NCBI GenBank assembly: GCA_002633275.1
Contig: NWBO01000053.1
Location: forward strand, 331,099-395,098
Length of the DNA: 64,000 bases
Source of the DNA: Bacteroidales bacterium Phil12
Lineage (GTDB): Bacteria > Bacteroidota > Bacteroidia > Bacteroidales > P3
Direction of reading: 5' to 3'
The notes beneath the pieces were generated by a model that was not told the origin of the DNA, did not search any database, and saw only the letters and a program-made list of their open reading frames with translations. Both the position numbers and the translations under genes were made by a program. Below, piece after piece: positions 7,622 to 17,644 of this stretch. Numbering within the stretch: the stretch's first letter is position 1; the number at the start of each line of letters is the position of its first letter.

Positions 7622-8629
7622 ATGAAAAATATTCTTGTAATATATACGGGAGGAACGATAGGCATGGTCAAAGACGCGCAAACAGGTGCATTAAAACCTT
7701 TTGATATGAAAAAGATTTATGAGGTGTTGCCTGTATTGCGTAAGATTGACTGCAATATAGAAACATACCAATGCGACCCTATCATAGATTCGTCGGATAT
7801 GAATGCAACCAAATGGATTGAGATTGCTTCGTTTATCGGCGAGCAATATGATTCGTATGACGGTTTTGTTATTCTTCATGGCACGGATACGATGTCTTAT
7901 ACAGCCTCGGCGCTGAGTTTTCTGCTTGACAATCTATCCAAACCCGTTATCATTACAGGCTCGCAACTACCGCTTGGTATGATACGTACAGACGGCAGAG
8001 ACAATATCATTTCGGCTGTCGAGATTGCAGCCAACACCGAAGTGTCAATCCCCGAGGTATGTATATTTTTCGACAACAAACTTTACAGAGGCAACCGTAC
8101 AACAAAGATAAATGCAGAGTACTTCGAGGCTTTTTATTCGGGCAATCTTCCTTCGTTGGCAAAGGTGGGCATAAATATCTCGTATAAAAAACATATCATA
8201 GCACCAAATCCCACGAAAGAGTTTTCGGTTTATAAAAACTTATGCACCGATATTGCGATTATGAAAATACACCCTGCAATAAGCGAAGATTACATCAAAG
8301 CTGTGGGCAATATACCTAACCTTAAAGGCTTGATAATGGAGACTTACGGTTCAGGGAACGCCCCAACGCAAGATTGGTTTTTGGAAAGCATCAAAGATAT
8401 TATCGCAAAGGGTATAATAGTTATGAACGTTACCCAATGTAAAGCCGGCAGCGTGGCTATGGGACATTACCAGGCAAGTTGTGATTTAAGAGATATGGGC
8501 GTTATATCAGGCAGAGATATAACAACCGAAGCGGCATTGGCAAAGATGATGTTTGTTTTGGGTAATTTCAGCGACAAGCAAACTCAGAAAAAACTATTGA
8601 ACAGCAATCTGCGAGGAGAAATATCCTAA
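7622..8629 (+). CDS. ansA: Type I L-asparaginase
   Basis: The enzyme hydrolyses asparagine to aspartate and ammonia. The first catalytic threonine is in YTGGTIGM near the N-terminus, and the second signature is HGTDTMSYTASALSFLL near residue 90. The length of 335 residues fits the cytoplasmic type I family, and no signal peptide is present. The ATG at 7622 gives MKNILVIYTGG. The extended TTG start at 7586 adds only non-conserved residues inside a hairpin. The gene is followed after 25 bp by the heptose kinase gene and probably shares its transcript. Confidence 0.93.
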   Translation: MKNILVIYTGGTIGMVKDAQTGALKPFDMKKIYEVLPVLRKIDCNIETYQCDPIIDSSDMNATKWIEIASFIGEQYDSYDGFVILHGTDTMSYTASALSFLLDNLSKPVIITGSQLPLGMIRTDGRDNIISAVEIAANTEVSIPEVCIFFDNKLYRGNRTTKINAEYFEAFYSGNLPSLAKVGINISYKKHIIAPNPTKEFSVYKNLCTDIAIMKIHPAISEDYIKAVGNIPNLKGLIMETYGSGNAPTQDWFLESIKDIIAKGIIVMNVTQCKAGSVAMGHYQASCDLRDMGVISGRDITTEAALAKMMFVLGNFSDKQTQKKLLNSNLRGEIS

Positions 8630-8654
8630 AACGATTCAAAACAATATTCATATT

Positions 8655-9647
8655 ATGGATTACAAGGCAATATTCGATAAATTCAATGAGCTTAATATCT
8701 TAATCATCGGGGACGTGATGATAGATTCATATCAATGGGGCAAAGTGGATAGAATTTCTCCTGAGGCTCCCGTTCCTATCTGCACCGTACAGAAAACAGA
8801 ACATAGATTGGGAGGTGCTGGCAATGTGGCGTTGAATATTGCCGCTATGGGGGCTACACCTATACTTTGCAGCGTTGTAGGTAAGGACGATAACGGGAAG
8901 ATATTGCTTAACCTGCTTAAAGAACATAATATGACAAATGACGGCATATTGCTTAGCGATAAACGTCCCACAACGATAAAGACACGTATCATAGGCAACA
9001 ATGCTCAAATGCTTCGTATAGATAAAGAAACAACAGAAAATCTTGATAGCGATGAAGAATCCATGCTGCTTAAAGCCATCGCCGACATAATAGAAAACAA
9101 AAAAATTCACGCAATAATTTTTCAGGATTACGACAAAGGCGTTATAACCGACAAGATAATAAAACAGACCGTAAAACTTGCAAAAACAAAAGGTATTCCC
9201 ACAACGGTAGATCCTAAACACAGGAATTTCTCTTCATACAAGGGCGTAACGATGTTTAAACCTAATTTGAAAGAATTAAAAGAGGGTTTGAAAATAGAAT
9301 TTGATTTGCCGACAAAGGACAACCTGACCGATGCCGCCTTGCTTTTGCACGCCAAACAAGATATTCAAAAGGTATTTATAACACTTAGCGAATACGGTAT
9401 ATTTATGGCGGACTATTCCACCAATGAAGCAAAAGTGGATTTGATGCCTGCATATTTACGCAAGATAGCCGATGTGTCGGGTGCAGGAGATACGGTGATA
9501 AGCGTTGCCACATTGTGTTTGGCGTTAGGTATGAGCTCAACGGATATTGCAAAAATCAGCAACTTGGCAGGCGGTTTGGTTTGCGAGAACGTGGGCGTTG
9601 TGCCGATAGACAAAGACAGACTTTACAAGGAAGTCATTGCTCAATAA
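8655..9647 (+). CDS. hldA: PfkB-family heptose-7-phosphate kinase (RfaE domain I)
   Basis: This ribokinase-family sugar kinase very probably phosphorylates D-glycero-D-manno-heptose 7-phosphate during ADP-heptose synthesis for LPS core. Visible signatures are the substrate-binding GGAGNVALNIAAMGA near residue 52, FQDYDKGVIT, and the ATP-site/anion hole DVSGAGDTVI with the catalytic Asp near residue 276. It consists of the kinase domain only (330 residues). The cytidylyltransferase domain of bifunctional HldE is absent and would have to be a separate gene. The next gene is another sugar-nucleotide enzyme, consistent with a surface polysaccharide context. Confidence 0.85.
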   Translation: MDYKAIFDKFNELNILIIGDVMIDSYQWGKVDRISPEAPVPICTVQKTEHRLGGAGNVALNIAAMGATPILCSVVGKDDNGKILLNLLKEHNMTNDGILLSDKRPTTIKTRIIGNNAQMLRIDKETTENLDSDEESMLLKAIADIIENKKIHAIIFQDYDKGVITDKIIKQTVKLAKTKGIPTTVDPKHRNFSSYKGVTMFKPNLKELKEGLKIEFDLPTKDNLTDAALLLHAKQDIQKVFITLSEYGIFMADYSTNEAKVDLMPAYLRKIADVSGAGDTVISVATLCLALGMSSTDIAKISNLAGGLVCENVGVVPIDKDRLYKEVIAQ

Positions 9648-9717
9648 AATCAAGGATTTTGTGGCGATGACGATTATATAAAAATAGAATGTAAAATTGT
9701 TAAAAACAAAGAAGAAA

Positions 9718-10719
9718 ATGAACATCATTATTCCAATGGCAGGTATGGGCAAAAGATTACGCCCGCATACATTAACAACAGCAAAACCCCTTATCAAGGT
9801 TTGTGGAGAAGAGATAGTTAAAATACTTTGCAAAGAGATAGTAAAAACATGCGGAGTAAAGGTTGATAACATAGGCTTTGTTGTCGGAGATTTCGGCGAA
9901 CAGGTTGAAAAAGAACTTATAGAAGTTGCTCGTTCTTTGGGTGCAGAAGGCAAGATATATCATCAGAAAGTTGCTTTGGGAACGGCACACGCAATATGGC
10001 AGGCAAAAGAATTGCTTAACGGCAATACGGTTATAGCCTTTGCAGACACATTGTTCGATGCTTCTTTTACTATGGATTTGAAACAAGACGGTATCATCTG
10101 GACTTCTTGCGTGGAAAATCCGCAGGCTTTCGGTGTTGTTAAGAAAGACAACAACGGAAAGATTTTGCAGTTCGTTGAAAAACCGAAAGAATTTGTAAGC
10201 AACGAAGCCATAATAGGTATTTATTATTTCCGTGAAGGCGAAAAACTATATACGGAAATTCAACGATTGATTGACAATCACATAACTCTTTTAGGCGAAT
10301 ATCAACTTACGGATTGTTTGGAGCATATGTTACAAAACGGTTTTTCATTCACAACCGAAACCGTTACCGAATGGCTTGACTGCGGCAACAAGGACGCTGT
10401 GGTAAATACCAACCAACGTCTGCTTTGTTTGAATATGGGCTTAAATACCATTGACAAGACTCTGACAAATAGCAACGCAACGATAATAGAGCCTTGCCAT
10501 ATAGGAAAAGATGTTGTGATAGAGAACTCTGTTATCGGCCCTTACACAACATTGGAAGATAATTGCGTTATCAAAAATTCGATAATTCAAAACTCTATCA
10601 TTGCACACGACAGCACGGTTGAGAATGCTGTGCTTTCTAACTCAATGGTTGGAAACAATGTCGTATATACCAAACACGCAGAAGAGTTGTCTTTGGGTGC
10701 TTTTTCAAAGAATGCTTAA
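9718..10719 (+). CDS. Sugar-1-phosphate nucleotidyltransferase
   Basis: The N-terminal GT-A domain starts MNIIIPMAGMGKRLRPHT, the NTP-binding signature, and continues with TTAKPLIKV. Later features are the FADTLFD metal-binding region and EKPKEF. The C-terminal 80 residues form hexapeptide-like turns (IGKDVVIENSVIGPYTTLE), a left-handed beta-helix cap. The family makes NDP-sugars such as dTDP- or GDP-hexoses; the exact sugar cannot be read from the sequence. I preferred the ATG at 9718 to the TTG at 9697 because the conserved domain begins there. It lies 70 bp after the heptose kinase gene on the same strand. Confidence 0.85.
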   Translation: MNIIIPMAGMGKRLRPHTLTTAKPLIKVCGEEIVKILCKEIVKTCGVKVDNIGFVVGDFGEQVEKELIEVARSLGAEGKIYHQKVALGTAHAIWQAKELLNGNTVIAFADTLFDASFTMDLKQDGIIWTSCVENPQAFGVVKKDNNGKILQFVEKPKEFVSNEAIIGIYYFREGEKLYTEIQRLIDNHITLLGEYQLTDCLEHMLQNGFSFTTETVTEWLDCGNKDAVVNTNQRLLCLNMGLNTIDKTLTNSNATIIEPCHIGKDVVIENSVIGPYTTLEDNCVIKNSIIQNSIIAHDSTVENAVLSNSMVGNNVVYTKHAEELSLGAFSKNA

Positions 10720-10756
10720 AACGGGTGTAACGGCTACGGATAGAAAATATTTATAG

Positions 10757-12373
10757 ATGAAAAGAATTGTTTTTCTCATATTGGCGGCGATAGTGGTTGT
10801 GTCGTGTTCAAGTACAAAAAACACAGCCACCAAGCCTGCTACTCAAAAGGATTTTGAAATAAACTCCTTGATGATTGATGCCGTAACGGCTCTTAATACA
10901 AACGATTTTACAAAGGCTGAAAATCTTTACCAACAAATTCTTCAACAAGACAAGAATAATGCTGCCGCTATGTATTATCTTTCATCTCTGTATTTCCAAA
11001 GAGGCGATATTGAAAAGAGTTTGGATTATTCCAAGCGTTGCATAAAAGCAGACGAAAGCAATGTTTGGTACAAATTACATCAGATAGATATTTACCTTTC
11101 TTTGCAACAATACGAAGATGCGTCAAAGGTTATGGAAATCGTTATCAAACAAAAGCCCGAAGTGTTGGAATATTGGCAACAATTAGCGAACCTGTACCAT
11201 GTCAGCGGCAATACAAAGGCAGAAATCGAGACATTGAACCGTTTGGAACGACGTTTTGGTGTCAATGAGTGGTCAAGTATGCTCAAATACAATCTGTATA
11301 AGGAGAAAAACGATAATAAAAAAGCCGAAGAACAGATAATAAACCTTACCAAAGCCTTCCCTTCTCAAAGCAAATATTGGAGTATTCTTGCCGAGATGCA
11401 AATGCAGGAAAAGAACTATGACAAAGCCCTTGAATACTACAAGAAAGTCGAGCAAATGGATCCCAATAACGAATTGTTGAACCTTACTTTTGCCAACTAC
11501 TATTTGGTAAAAAACAATCAGGATTCATTATTCCACTATTTGTATAAAGCCGCTGCACAAGAGGATGTGGATTTCCAAACCAAAACAGGTATTATCTTTA
11601 CCGTCTATCAAGACAAAGTGGATACAGATGTAGAGACTTTCAATCGTTTCTTTACATTGCTTGAACGTATGAAACTTACTTCGGACAGTACTCATTGTGA
11701 ATTGTGGAGTATGCTCAATTTGGGTTATATGCGTAAGAATGATTTTATCAATGGTGCTTATTCCTCACAAAAGGCTTTGGATTTAGGCTGTAACAATTTC
11801 GATTTGTATGTGAATTTATTGTATGCTGCAAGTACTTTCGACAGTGCCGAAAAACTTGTGGAAATATCCGACAAAGCCATAGAGAGTTATCCCGAACAGC
11901 CATTGCCATATCTGTTCAAAGGCGTTAATTTGGTGGCTTTGGAAAAATGGAACGAAGCCATAGAATCTTTGGAAACCGGTCTTAAACGCACAGGTAATGA
12001 CAAAAATATGAAAGAAGATTTTTATATCAACCTTGGCGATTGTTACCATGCGATTAACGACAATGAGCAATGCTTCAAAAACTACGATAAAGCATTGGAA
12101 ATAAATCCCGACAATTATTTTGTCTTGAATAATTACGCATATTATCTTAGTTTGGACAATAAAGATTTGGACAAAGCATTACAATACGCCAAAAAGGTCG
12201 TGGATAAATATCCCGAAGAGCCTACTTTTGTGGATACATACGCCTGGGTGCTGTATCGGATGAAACGTTACAATGAGGCTAAGAGCGCTTTCGATTCCAT
12301 TTTGAGCATTCGCAACAGTTGGGGTACAACTTTGGAAGAGCATTACAAAATAATAAGTAACAAAGCCAAATAA
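10757..12373 (+). CDS. TPR-repeat lipoprotein
   Basis: The N-terminus MKRIVFLILAAIVVVSCSS is a lipoprotein signal peptide with the lipobox Cys at residue 17. The rest of the 538 residues is a run of tetratricopeptide repeats, for example AAMYYLSSLYFQRGDIEKSL, DKALEYYKKVEQMDPNNELL and NLGDCYHAINDNEQCFKNYD. It is probably attached to the inner face of the outer membrane or periplasmic side and acts as a scaffold. The specific partner is unknown. It lies 37 bp downstream of the nucleotidyltransferase. A role in polysaccharide or envelope assembly is inference from position only. Confidence 0.85.
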   Translation: MKRIVFLILAAIVVVSCSSTKNTATKPATQKDFEINSLMIDAVTALNTNDFTKAENLYQQILQQDKNNAAAMYYLSSLYFQRGDIEKSLDYSKRCIKADESNVWYKLHQIDIYLSLQQYEDASKVMEIVIKQKPEVLEYWQQLANLYHVSGNTKAEIETLNRLERRFGVNEWSSMLKYNLYKEKNDNKKAEEQIINLTKAFPSQSKYWSILAEMQMQEKNYDKALEYYKKVEQMDPNNELLNLTFANYYLVKNNQDSLFHYLYKAAAQEDVDFQTKTGIIFTVYQDKVDTDVETFNRFFTLLERMKLTSDSTHCELWSMLNLGYMRKNDFINGAYSSQKALDLGCNNFDLYVNLLYAASTFDSAEKLVEISDKAIESYPEQPLPYLFKGVNLVALEKWNEAIESLETGLKRTGNDKNMKEDFYINLGDCYHAINDNEQCFKNYDKALEINPDNYFVLNNYAYYLSLDNKDLDKALQYAKKVVDKYPEEPTFVDTYAWVLYRMKRYNEAKSAFDSILSIRNSWGTTLEEHYKIISNKAK

Positions 12374-12457
12374 CACATAGCCGACATTAGAGACAATTCA
12401 ACACCGATTTGACAACACAAAACCATTTAATCACAATATCGTAACAAATAATCAAAT

Positions 12458-13009
12458 ATGCTTGACTTTACGGCGATAGATTTTGAGACGGCGAGCGGAT
12501 ACATTCCTTGCTCCATTGGCATTGCGGTTGTGAGAAGCAATCAAGTCGTGAGCGTTGAAAATCACCTCATCAAACCAATATGCTACCCTTATTTTCAGTG
12601 GTATGCCCAAAAAATTCACGGTATTCATAAAGAAGACGTGGCTGATGCACCTACTTTTGACGTACTTTGGAAAGATATTGAGAAGCATTTTTCTCATACG
12701 ATGCTTATAGCACACAATGCGGCATTCGATATAAATGTGCTTAGAAAGACTTTGGCACATTACAAGATACCACGCCCGCAAGCAAAATATATGTGTTCGT
12801 ACATTTTGGCGAAAAAGGCGTGGAACGGCAACCAAAAATTTTCATTGGACTTTCTTTCGCAACAAGAAAACATACAACTCAATCATCATCATTCGGATTC
12901 CGATGCCGAGGCGTGTGCAAGACTTTTGTTAAGAGAGGCGGAAATTTTGGGTTGTGAGGACTTTGACCAATTGCGACATAAAACGCAACTGCGAGCCTAT
13001 AAAGTATAA
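12458..13009 (+). CDS. DEDDh 3'-5' exonuclease, DNA polymerase III epsilon-like
   Basis: This 183-residue protein shows the DEDDh exonuclease motifs in order: AIDFETA (Asp and Glu of ExoI), LIAHNAAFDINVL (ExoII), and HHHSDSDAEACA (His and Asp of ExoIII). It lacks additional domains, so it resembles the small stand-alone exonucleases widespread in Bacteroidota rather than the DnaQ subunit itself. It should trim single-stranded or mismatched 3' DNA (or RNA) ends. It is of interest because polA in this window has lost its own proofreading residues, but a functional link is speculation. Confidence 0.88.
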   Translation: MLDFTAIDFETASGYIPCSIGIAVVRSNQVVSVENHLIKPICYPYFQWYAQKIHGIHKEDVADAPTFDVLWKDIEKHFSHTMLIAHNAAFDINVLRKTLAHYKIPRPQAKYMCSYILAKKAWNGNQKFSLDFLSQQENIQLNHHHSDSDAEACARLLLREAEILGCEDFDQLRHKTQLRAYKV

Positions 13010-13059
13010 AAGGCAAAACTAACAACATTATCTTAAAACCATAAATCTATACTCTGACG

Positions 13060-14034
13060 ATGAATAAAAATTCATTTTTTACGGAAATCAAAATACCGCA
13101 ATCGCCATTTGCCATAACGCATAAAGACAATATTCTTTTGTTTGGTTCTTGCTTTACGGACGAGATAGGTGCGAAATTATCACAAAACGGATTTAACATT
13201 TTGAAAAATCCTTTCGGTATTTTGTATAATCCAAAGAGTATCGAGCAATGTATTTACAGGATAGCGAAAAGAGATTATTTTGAGGCAAAAGACACTGTCA
13301 AAAGCGGCGAGTATTATTATTTGTTTTCGGCACATGGAGATTTTAGAGGTTTAACGCAAGAGGAATGTTTGAGCCAAATAAACCAAAGCATAGACAACGC
13401 TCACACTTTTCTTAAAAAATCAAATGTTGTCATAATAACACTCGGCACGGCTTGGACTTATTGGTACAAAGACAATAATTACCTTATGGGTAACTGCCAC
13501 AAGATAGACAGCAAACTCATTGAACGAAAACTTTTAACGAATGGAGACATCAGCGAAGCGATTATAAATATCAGTAAAATAATATCTGACATTAATCCGA
13601 CGATTCGTATTATTTTCACACTTTCTCCTGTTCGCCATTGGAGGGAAGGTTTTAGGGACAATGCAGTTTCCAAAGCCCGATTGTACGACGCCATTTATCA
13701 AAATACGGACAATAAACAGGTGTTTTATTTTCCGTCCTACGATATTGTTATGGATGAGTTAAGAGATTATAGATTTTATGCCAAAGATTTGCTACACGTT
13801 GGTGATGTGGCAGTGGATTATATATGGCAAAAGTTTTCGGAAGTTTATTTTTCGCCCAAGACCATGGAGATAAACGACAAGTTTGTAAAACTCTACCAAA
13901 TGAAAAATCATCGTCCGTTCAACCCACAAAGCGAAGGTTTTAAGAAACATCTGCAAAAAATCAAGTCTTTGGAAGAAGAGCTGAATACATATATGCAAAA
14001 TCTTAAAAGCAATATTTTACATAACAACGAATAA
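13060..14034 (+). CDS. GSCFA domain protein
   Basis: The name-giving motif appears as LFGSCFTDEIGAKLSQNGF near residue 28, followed by NPFGILYNPKSIEQ. The later motif ITLGTAWTYWY and the block TLSPVRHWREG resemble the catalytic blocks of SGNH/GDSL hydrolases. GSCFA proteins are common in Bacteroidota and are thought to be SGNH-like esterases or acyl hydrolases. The substrate is not known. There is no signal peptide. It is followed after 13 bp by cutC, so the two are probably cotranscribed. Confidence 0.88.
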   Translation: MNKNSFFTEIKIPQSPFAITHKDNILLFGSCFTDEIGAKLSQNGFNILKNPFGILYNPKSIEQCIYRIAKRDYFEAKDTVKSGEYYYLFSAHGDFRGLTQEECLSQINQSIDNAHTFLKKSNVVIITLGTAWTYWYKDNNYLMGNCHKIDSKLIERKLLTNGDISEAIINISKIISDINPTIRIIFTLSPVRHWREGFRDNAVSKARLYDAIYQNTDNKQVFYFPSYDIVMDELRDYRFYAKDLLHVGDVAVDYIWQKFSEVYFSPKTMEINDKFVKLYQMKNHRPFNPQSEGFKKHLQKIKSLEEELNTYMQNLKSNILHNNE

Positions 14035-14047
14035 ACACGAAACGAAA

Positions 14048-14806
14048 ATGATAACAAAAAACATACAACTTGAAATCTGCACATATAATATGGAATCGTG
14101 TTTGGCGGCTCAAAACGGCGGAGCGAACAGAGTGGAACTTTGTGCATCGATGCCCGAAGGGGGTATCACGCCATCATACGCTTTGATTGAAAGAGCCAAA
14201 AAAGATTTATCCATAGATGTTATGGTTATGATACGACCTCGCGGCGGCGATTTTCTTTATTCCGATTATGAATTTGAAATAATGCAGCGTGATGTGGAAA
14301 TTTGCAAACAAATAGGTGTTAAAGGCATTGTCTTTGGCATTTTAACTGCCGAAGGTAAAGTCGATAAACAGCGTAACAGGATTTTGGTTGAAGCGGCAGG
14401 AGATTTACAGACTTGTTTTCACCGTGCAATAGATATGAGCGAGGATTATATGAGTGCTGCAAGGGATATAGTTGATTTGGGATTTACGCGTATTCTCACT
14501 TCGGGAGCGTATAACAAGGCTATGCAGGGAATAGATAATATCAAAAAGATTTGTGATGAGTTTGGAGACAAAATAGAGATTATGGCGGGCAGCGGCGTCA
14601 ATTGCGATAACATCAAAGATATATACGAAGCGGCACACCCGTCGGCTTTTCATTTCTCGGCAAAGAAAATAATCAGCGGAGGTATGACATATCGCAATCC
14701 ACGGGTGTCTATGGGCGGATTTGGAGAAGTGAGCGAATATGATATTGCCTTGTCAGACATAAATGAAATAAAACGTGCAAAACAAATCATAGACAATTTG
14801 CGATAA
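14048..14806 (+). CDS. cutC: CutC family protein
   Basis: This 252-residue TIM-barrel protein carries CutC signatures: LEICTYNMESCLAAQNGGA near the start, then RVELCASMPEGGITPS, MVMIRPRGGDFLYS, FTRILTSGAYNKA and IMAGSGVNCDNI. The family was named for copper homeostasis, but its biochemical role remains uncertain. It is cytoplasmic, has normal length and starts 13 bp after the GSCFA gene. Confidence 0.94.
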   Translation: MITKNIQLEICTYNMESCLAAQNGGANRVELCASMPEGGITPSYALIERAKKDLSIDVMVMIRPRGGDFLYSDYEFEIMQRDVEICKQIGVKGIVFGILTAEGKVDKQRNRILVEAAGDLQTCFHRAIDMSEDYMSAARDIVDLGFTRILTSGAYNKAMQGIDNIKKICDEFGDKIEIMAGSGVNCDNIKDIYEAAHPSAFHFSAKKIISGGMTYRNPRVSMGGFGEVSEYDIALSDINEIKRAKQIIDNLR

Positions 14807-14914
14807 CCAAAAGGCAAAGATTTTGCACATACAAGGGCGATAAAACATCATAAACATTTTGTCAGACAATAAAACAACACACTCTGACGTTTATACAGGA
14901 TAATTGATAATACG

Positions 14915-15889
14915 ATGAAAAAACGATATATAACATTTGCGTGGATAATTGCTTTGATTGCAATGACTTTTGCTTCTTGCGATGACTTTGAGGGCGAACA
15001 ACAGATGCCGTCTTTTATCAAAATCGAAGGGTTTAATCTTGTTGCCAATCCGAATACAAGTTTCGGTTTTCCGCAAGATTCAAGTTTTTTAACCTCTGAT
15101 ATAACCGAAGTTGCGTTGTATGCTTCCGACGGTAAGGAACAAAAAACTTTGGGTATCTATACACTTGGCAAAGACGGAACATTAAACATTCCATTGCTAT
15201 ATAAAGGCAAGACTTATTTGGAAATACGTCCCGTTGTACGTTTGAATGGTATGAATGCCACAAGAACATATTATCCTTTTTATTCATCTATACTTGACAC
15301 GGTGGATTTGAAAGAAGGCGAAATTTCCGTTATATCAAAACAAGATATTTCATACACTGACAACACGAAAATTGAAAAACGCTTTTTCTTTGAAGATACT
15401 TTCAATCCGTTTGAGAATGCTTCCAATATAGATTCTTCTGCCGAAAATCATTTTGTGCTAATCAGCAGCAGCGATTCGGTTAGATACGGCAGCAAATGTG
15501 GAGGTTTTTATTCCACTTCGTCAAAAGACAATTTCAAAGTGATTTCCAAAGACAGCATCAGTTCATCTACACGCTCCGGCGTTATGATTTTGGAATTGGA
15601 TTATTGTGCAAACATACCTTTTGAGGTTGGAATTTACGGCAAAGCCTCTTCAAGTTCTCAGTCTTATTACATCAGCAGCGTTAGAATGAGTGCCAATTTC
15701 GATGACAGTTACAAACCGAACGATGCACATAACTGGCAAAAGATGTATATCACCTTAGGAAAAGTTTGGGAGAATATCAATCATAATGCTTTCCAGCTGT
15801 GGTTTATGCCTTACAACAGTGCCAACAATCCAAAAGGCTTTGTGCATATAGACAACATCAAATTGGTAACTTACAAGGGTGGCAAATAA
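14915..15889 (+). CDS. Lipoprotein of unknown function, beta-rich
   Basis: The signal sequence MKKRYITFAWIIALIAMTFA and the Cys in ASCDD mark a lipoprotein, probably in the outer membrane. The N-terminal half (SFIKIEGFNLVANPNTSFG onward) looks like an Ig/CNA-B-type beta domain. The C-terminal 170 residues (RFFFEDTFNPFENASNID onward to FVHIDNIKLVTYKGGK) read like a jelly-roll domain with a closing IDNIKLV strand, similar in style to the modules of the giant protein downstream. I do not recognise a named family. It sits between cutC and the polyprenyl-phosphate sugar transferase, so a surface or polysaccharide-related role is possible. Confidence 0.7.
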   Translation: MKKRYITFAWIIALIAMTFASCDDFEGEQQMPSFIKIEGFNLVANPNTSFGFPQDSSFLTSDITEVALYASDGKEQKTLGIYTLGKDGTLNIPLLYKGKTYLEIRPVVRLNGMNATRTYYPFYSSILDTVDLKEGEISVISKQDISYTDNTKIEKRFFFEDTFNPFENASNIDSSAENHFVLISSSDSVRYGSKCGGFYSTSSKDNFKVISKDSISSSTRSGVMILELDYCANIPFEVGIYGKASSSSQSYYISSVRMSANFDDSYKPNDAHNWQKMYITLGKVWENINHNAFQLWFMPYNSANNPKGFVHIDNIKLVTYKGGK

Positions 15890-15960
15890 CATCACAAATT
15901 CAAAAGACAATTTGTTTTTAATTTGCCAAACAATTTTTCAACACCCATAACGACGCACTT

Positions 15961-17382
15961 ATGAACAAAAGATTGCAAACTGCCAAATACATCATTGCAG
16001 ACTATGTTTCCGCCTCATTGGCTTGGACATTGTTTTTCTTTTTTAGAAAGATAACCATTGAGAAAGACCTTTTCAACGACATCAACTTAGTCTTCGCCGA
16101 TGCGAATTTCTATAAGGGAATAATACTTATACCTTGCTTTTGGTTATTTTTGTATTGGTGTTTTGGAGAGTATCGTAATGTTTATCGCAAATCACGTCTA
16201 AAAGATTTGGGGCAAACATTTATTACAAGCATCACAGGTGTTATCATTATCTTTTTTGCGTTTTTGCTTGACGATTATATATCTACGTACAGGAATTATT
16301 ATACTACGTTTATCATTCTATTGCTATTGCATTTCTTTTTGACATATATCCCACGTTTGGTACTGACCACAATAACGGTTAAACGTGTTCATAACGGCAA
16401 GATTGGTTTTCCTACTCTTATTATTTCTTCCGATGAAAGCAAGGCTGTAACGCTTTACAAGAGCATTCGCAACCAAGAGATTTCTTCGGGCTACAAAATA
16501 GAGGGTTTTATTACCGTGAATGGCGATCAACAAAACGAATTGGAAAAGCATATCCCTTGTCTTGGCAATATAGAAGACCTACAACAAGTTATTGAGCAAA
16601 AACATATCGAAGAAGTTATCATCGTATTGGATAAAGACAACGAAAACGAGATATATAACATCATCTTTTCCATTCAAGACCCTAACATAAATATCTATAT
16701 GCCGTCCGACCGCAAAGATTTATTGACAGGCAGCATACGAATGAAAGCTATTTTCTCTGTACCGCTCGTTAGAATTTCACAAAACATCATGGAGCCGTGG
16801 GAGGTCAGCTTAAAGAGAGCTTTTGATATATTCGCTTCCATTATTGCCATTATCATTCTTATTCCGGTCTATATAACGGTAGCCATAATAATCAAATGCA
16901 CTTCCAAAGGTCCTGTTCTTTATTCGCAAGAACGTATCGGACGCTATGGCAAACCTTTCAGAATGTATAAATTCCGTTCGATGTGCGTTGATGCAGAAAA
17001 GAATGGTCCAAGACTTTCGAGTGGCGATGATGATGATAGAATAACACCTTTTGGACACTTTATGCGAAAGGTTCGTTTGGACGAAACGCCGCAATTCTTT
17101 CACGTTCTTTTGGGTGAAATGAGTATGGTGGGAGTTCGTCCTGAGAGACAATTTTTCATTGACCAGATTGTTAAGAAAGCACCAGAGTATAAACTTTTGC
17201 AAAAGATAAAACCCGGTATGACTTCGTGGGGACAAGTGAAATTCGGTTATGCCGATAATGTGGATCAGATGGTGGAAAGAATGAAATTTGACCTTCTGTA
17301 TTTAGAAAATATGTCCTTTGCCACCGATATAAAGATTTTACTTTATACATTCTTGATAACCTTCCAAGGACGTGGCAAATAA
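15961..17382 (+). CDS. Polyprenyl-phosphate sugar-1-phosphate transferase
   Basis: This integral membrane enzyme transfers a sugar-1-phosphate from an NDP-sugar to undecaprenyl phosphate, the first step of surface polysaccharide synthesis. The N-terminal half has about four transmembrane helices followed by a soluble nucleotide-binding-like region. The C-terminal catalytic domain (PF02397 type) shows KRAFDIFASIIAIIILIPVY, then SQERIGRYGKPFRMYKFRSM, VRLDETPQFFHVLLGEMSMV and GVRPERQF. At 473 residues it fits the WbaP/WcaJ-like family. In T9SS organisms such enzymes help make the A-LPS that anchors exported proteins, and the next gene encodes a T9SS substrate. That link is inference. Confidence 0.92.
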   Translation: MNKRLQTAKYIIADYVSASLAWTLFFFFRKITIEKDLFNDINLVFADANFYKGIILIPCFWLFLYWCFGEYRNVYRKSRLKDLGQTFITSITGVIIIFFAFLLDDYISTYRNYYTTFIILLLLHFFLTYIPRLVLTTITVKRVHNGKIGFPTLIISSDESKAVTLYKSIRNQEISSGYKIEGFITVNGDQQNELEKHIPCLGNIEDLQQVIEQKHIEEVIIVLDKDNENEIYNIIFSIQDPNINIYMPSDRKDLLTGSIRMKAIFSVPLVRISQNIMEPWEVSLKRAFDIFASIIAIIILIPVYITVAIIIKCTSKGPVLYSQERIGRYGKPFRMYKFRSMCVDAEKNGPRLSSGDDDDRITPFGHFMRKVRLDETPQFFHVLLGEMSMVGVRPERQFFIDQIVKKAPEYKLLQKIKPGMTSWGQVKFGYADNVDQMVERMKFDLLYLENMSFATDIKILLYTFLITFQGRGK

Positions 17383-17644
17383 AAAACTATTCATAACGAG
17401 AAAGTATAAGTAATTTTCAAAAAAATTTGCGCAAAATTGAGGCGGTATATAATATGCATTATTTAATTTCGTTTATAAGTTGCGATGTGAAATTTATGAA
17501 TAATCAAATATTTAGTTATTTAGTCTTAAATAACTAGCATTTTATTGCATTATTGTCGCATTAAAGATTATTCGGGAAATTGCAAAATTTTTATCATAAA
17601 AAAATAACTAATTTAATGTCTAACTGAAAAAATTTAATTTTAAG

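Noticed and set aside
9697..9717. TTG start for the nucleotidyltransferase
   Set aside because: It adds only LKTKKK-type residues before the conserved MNIIIPMAG.
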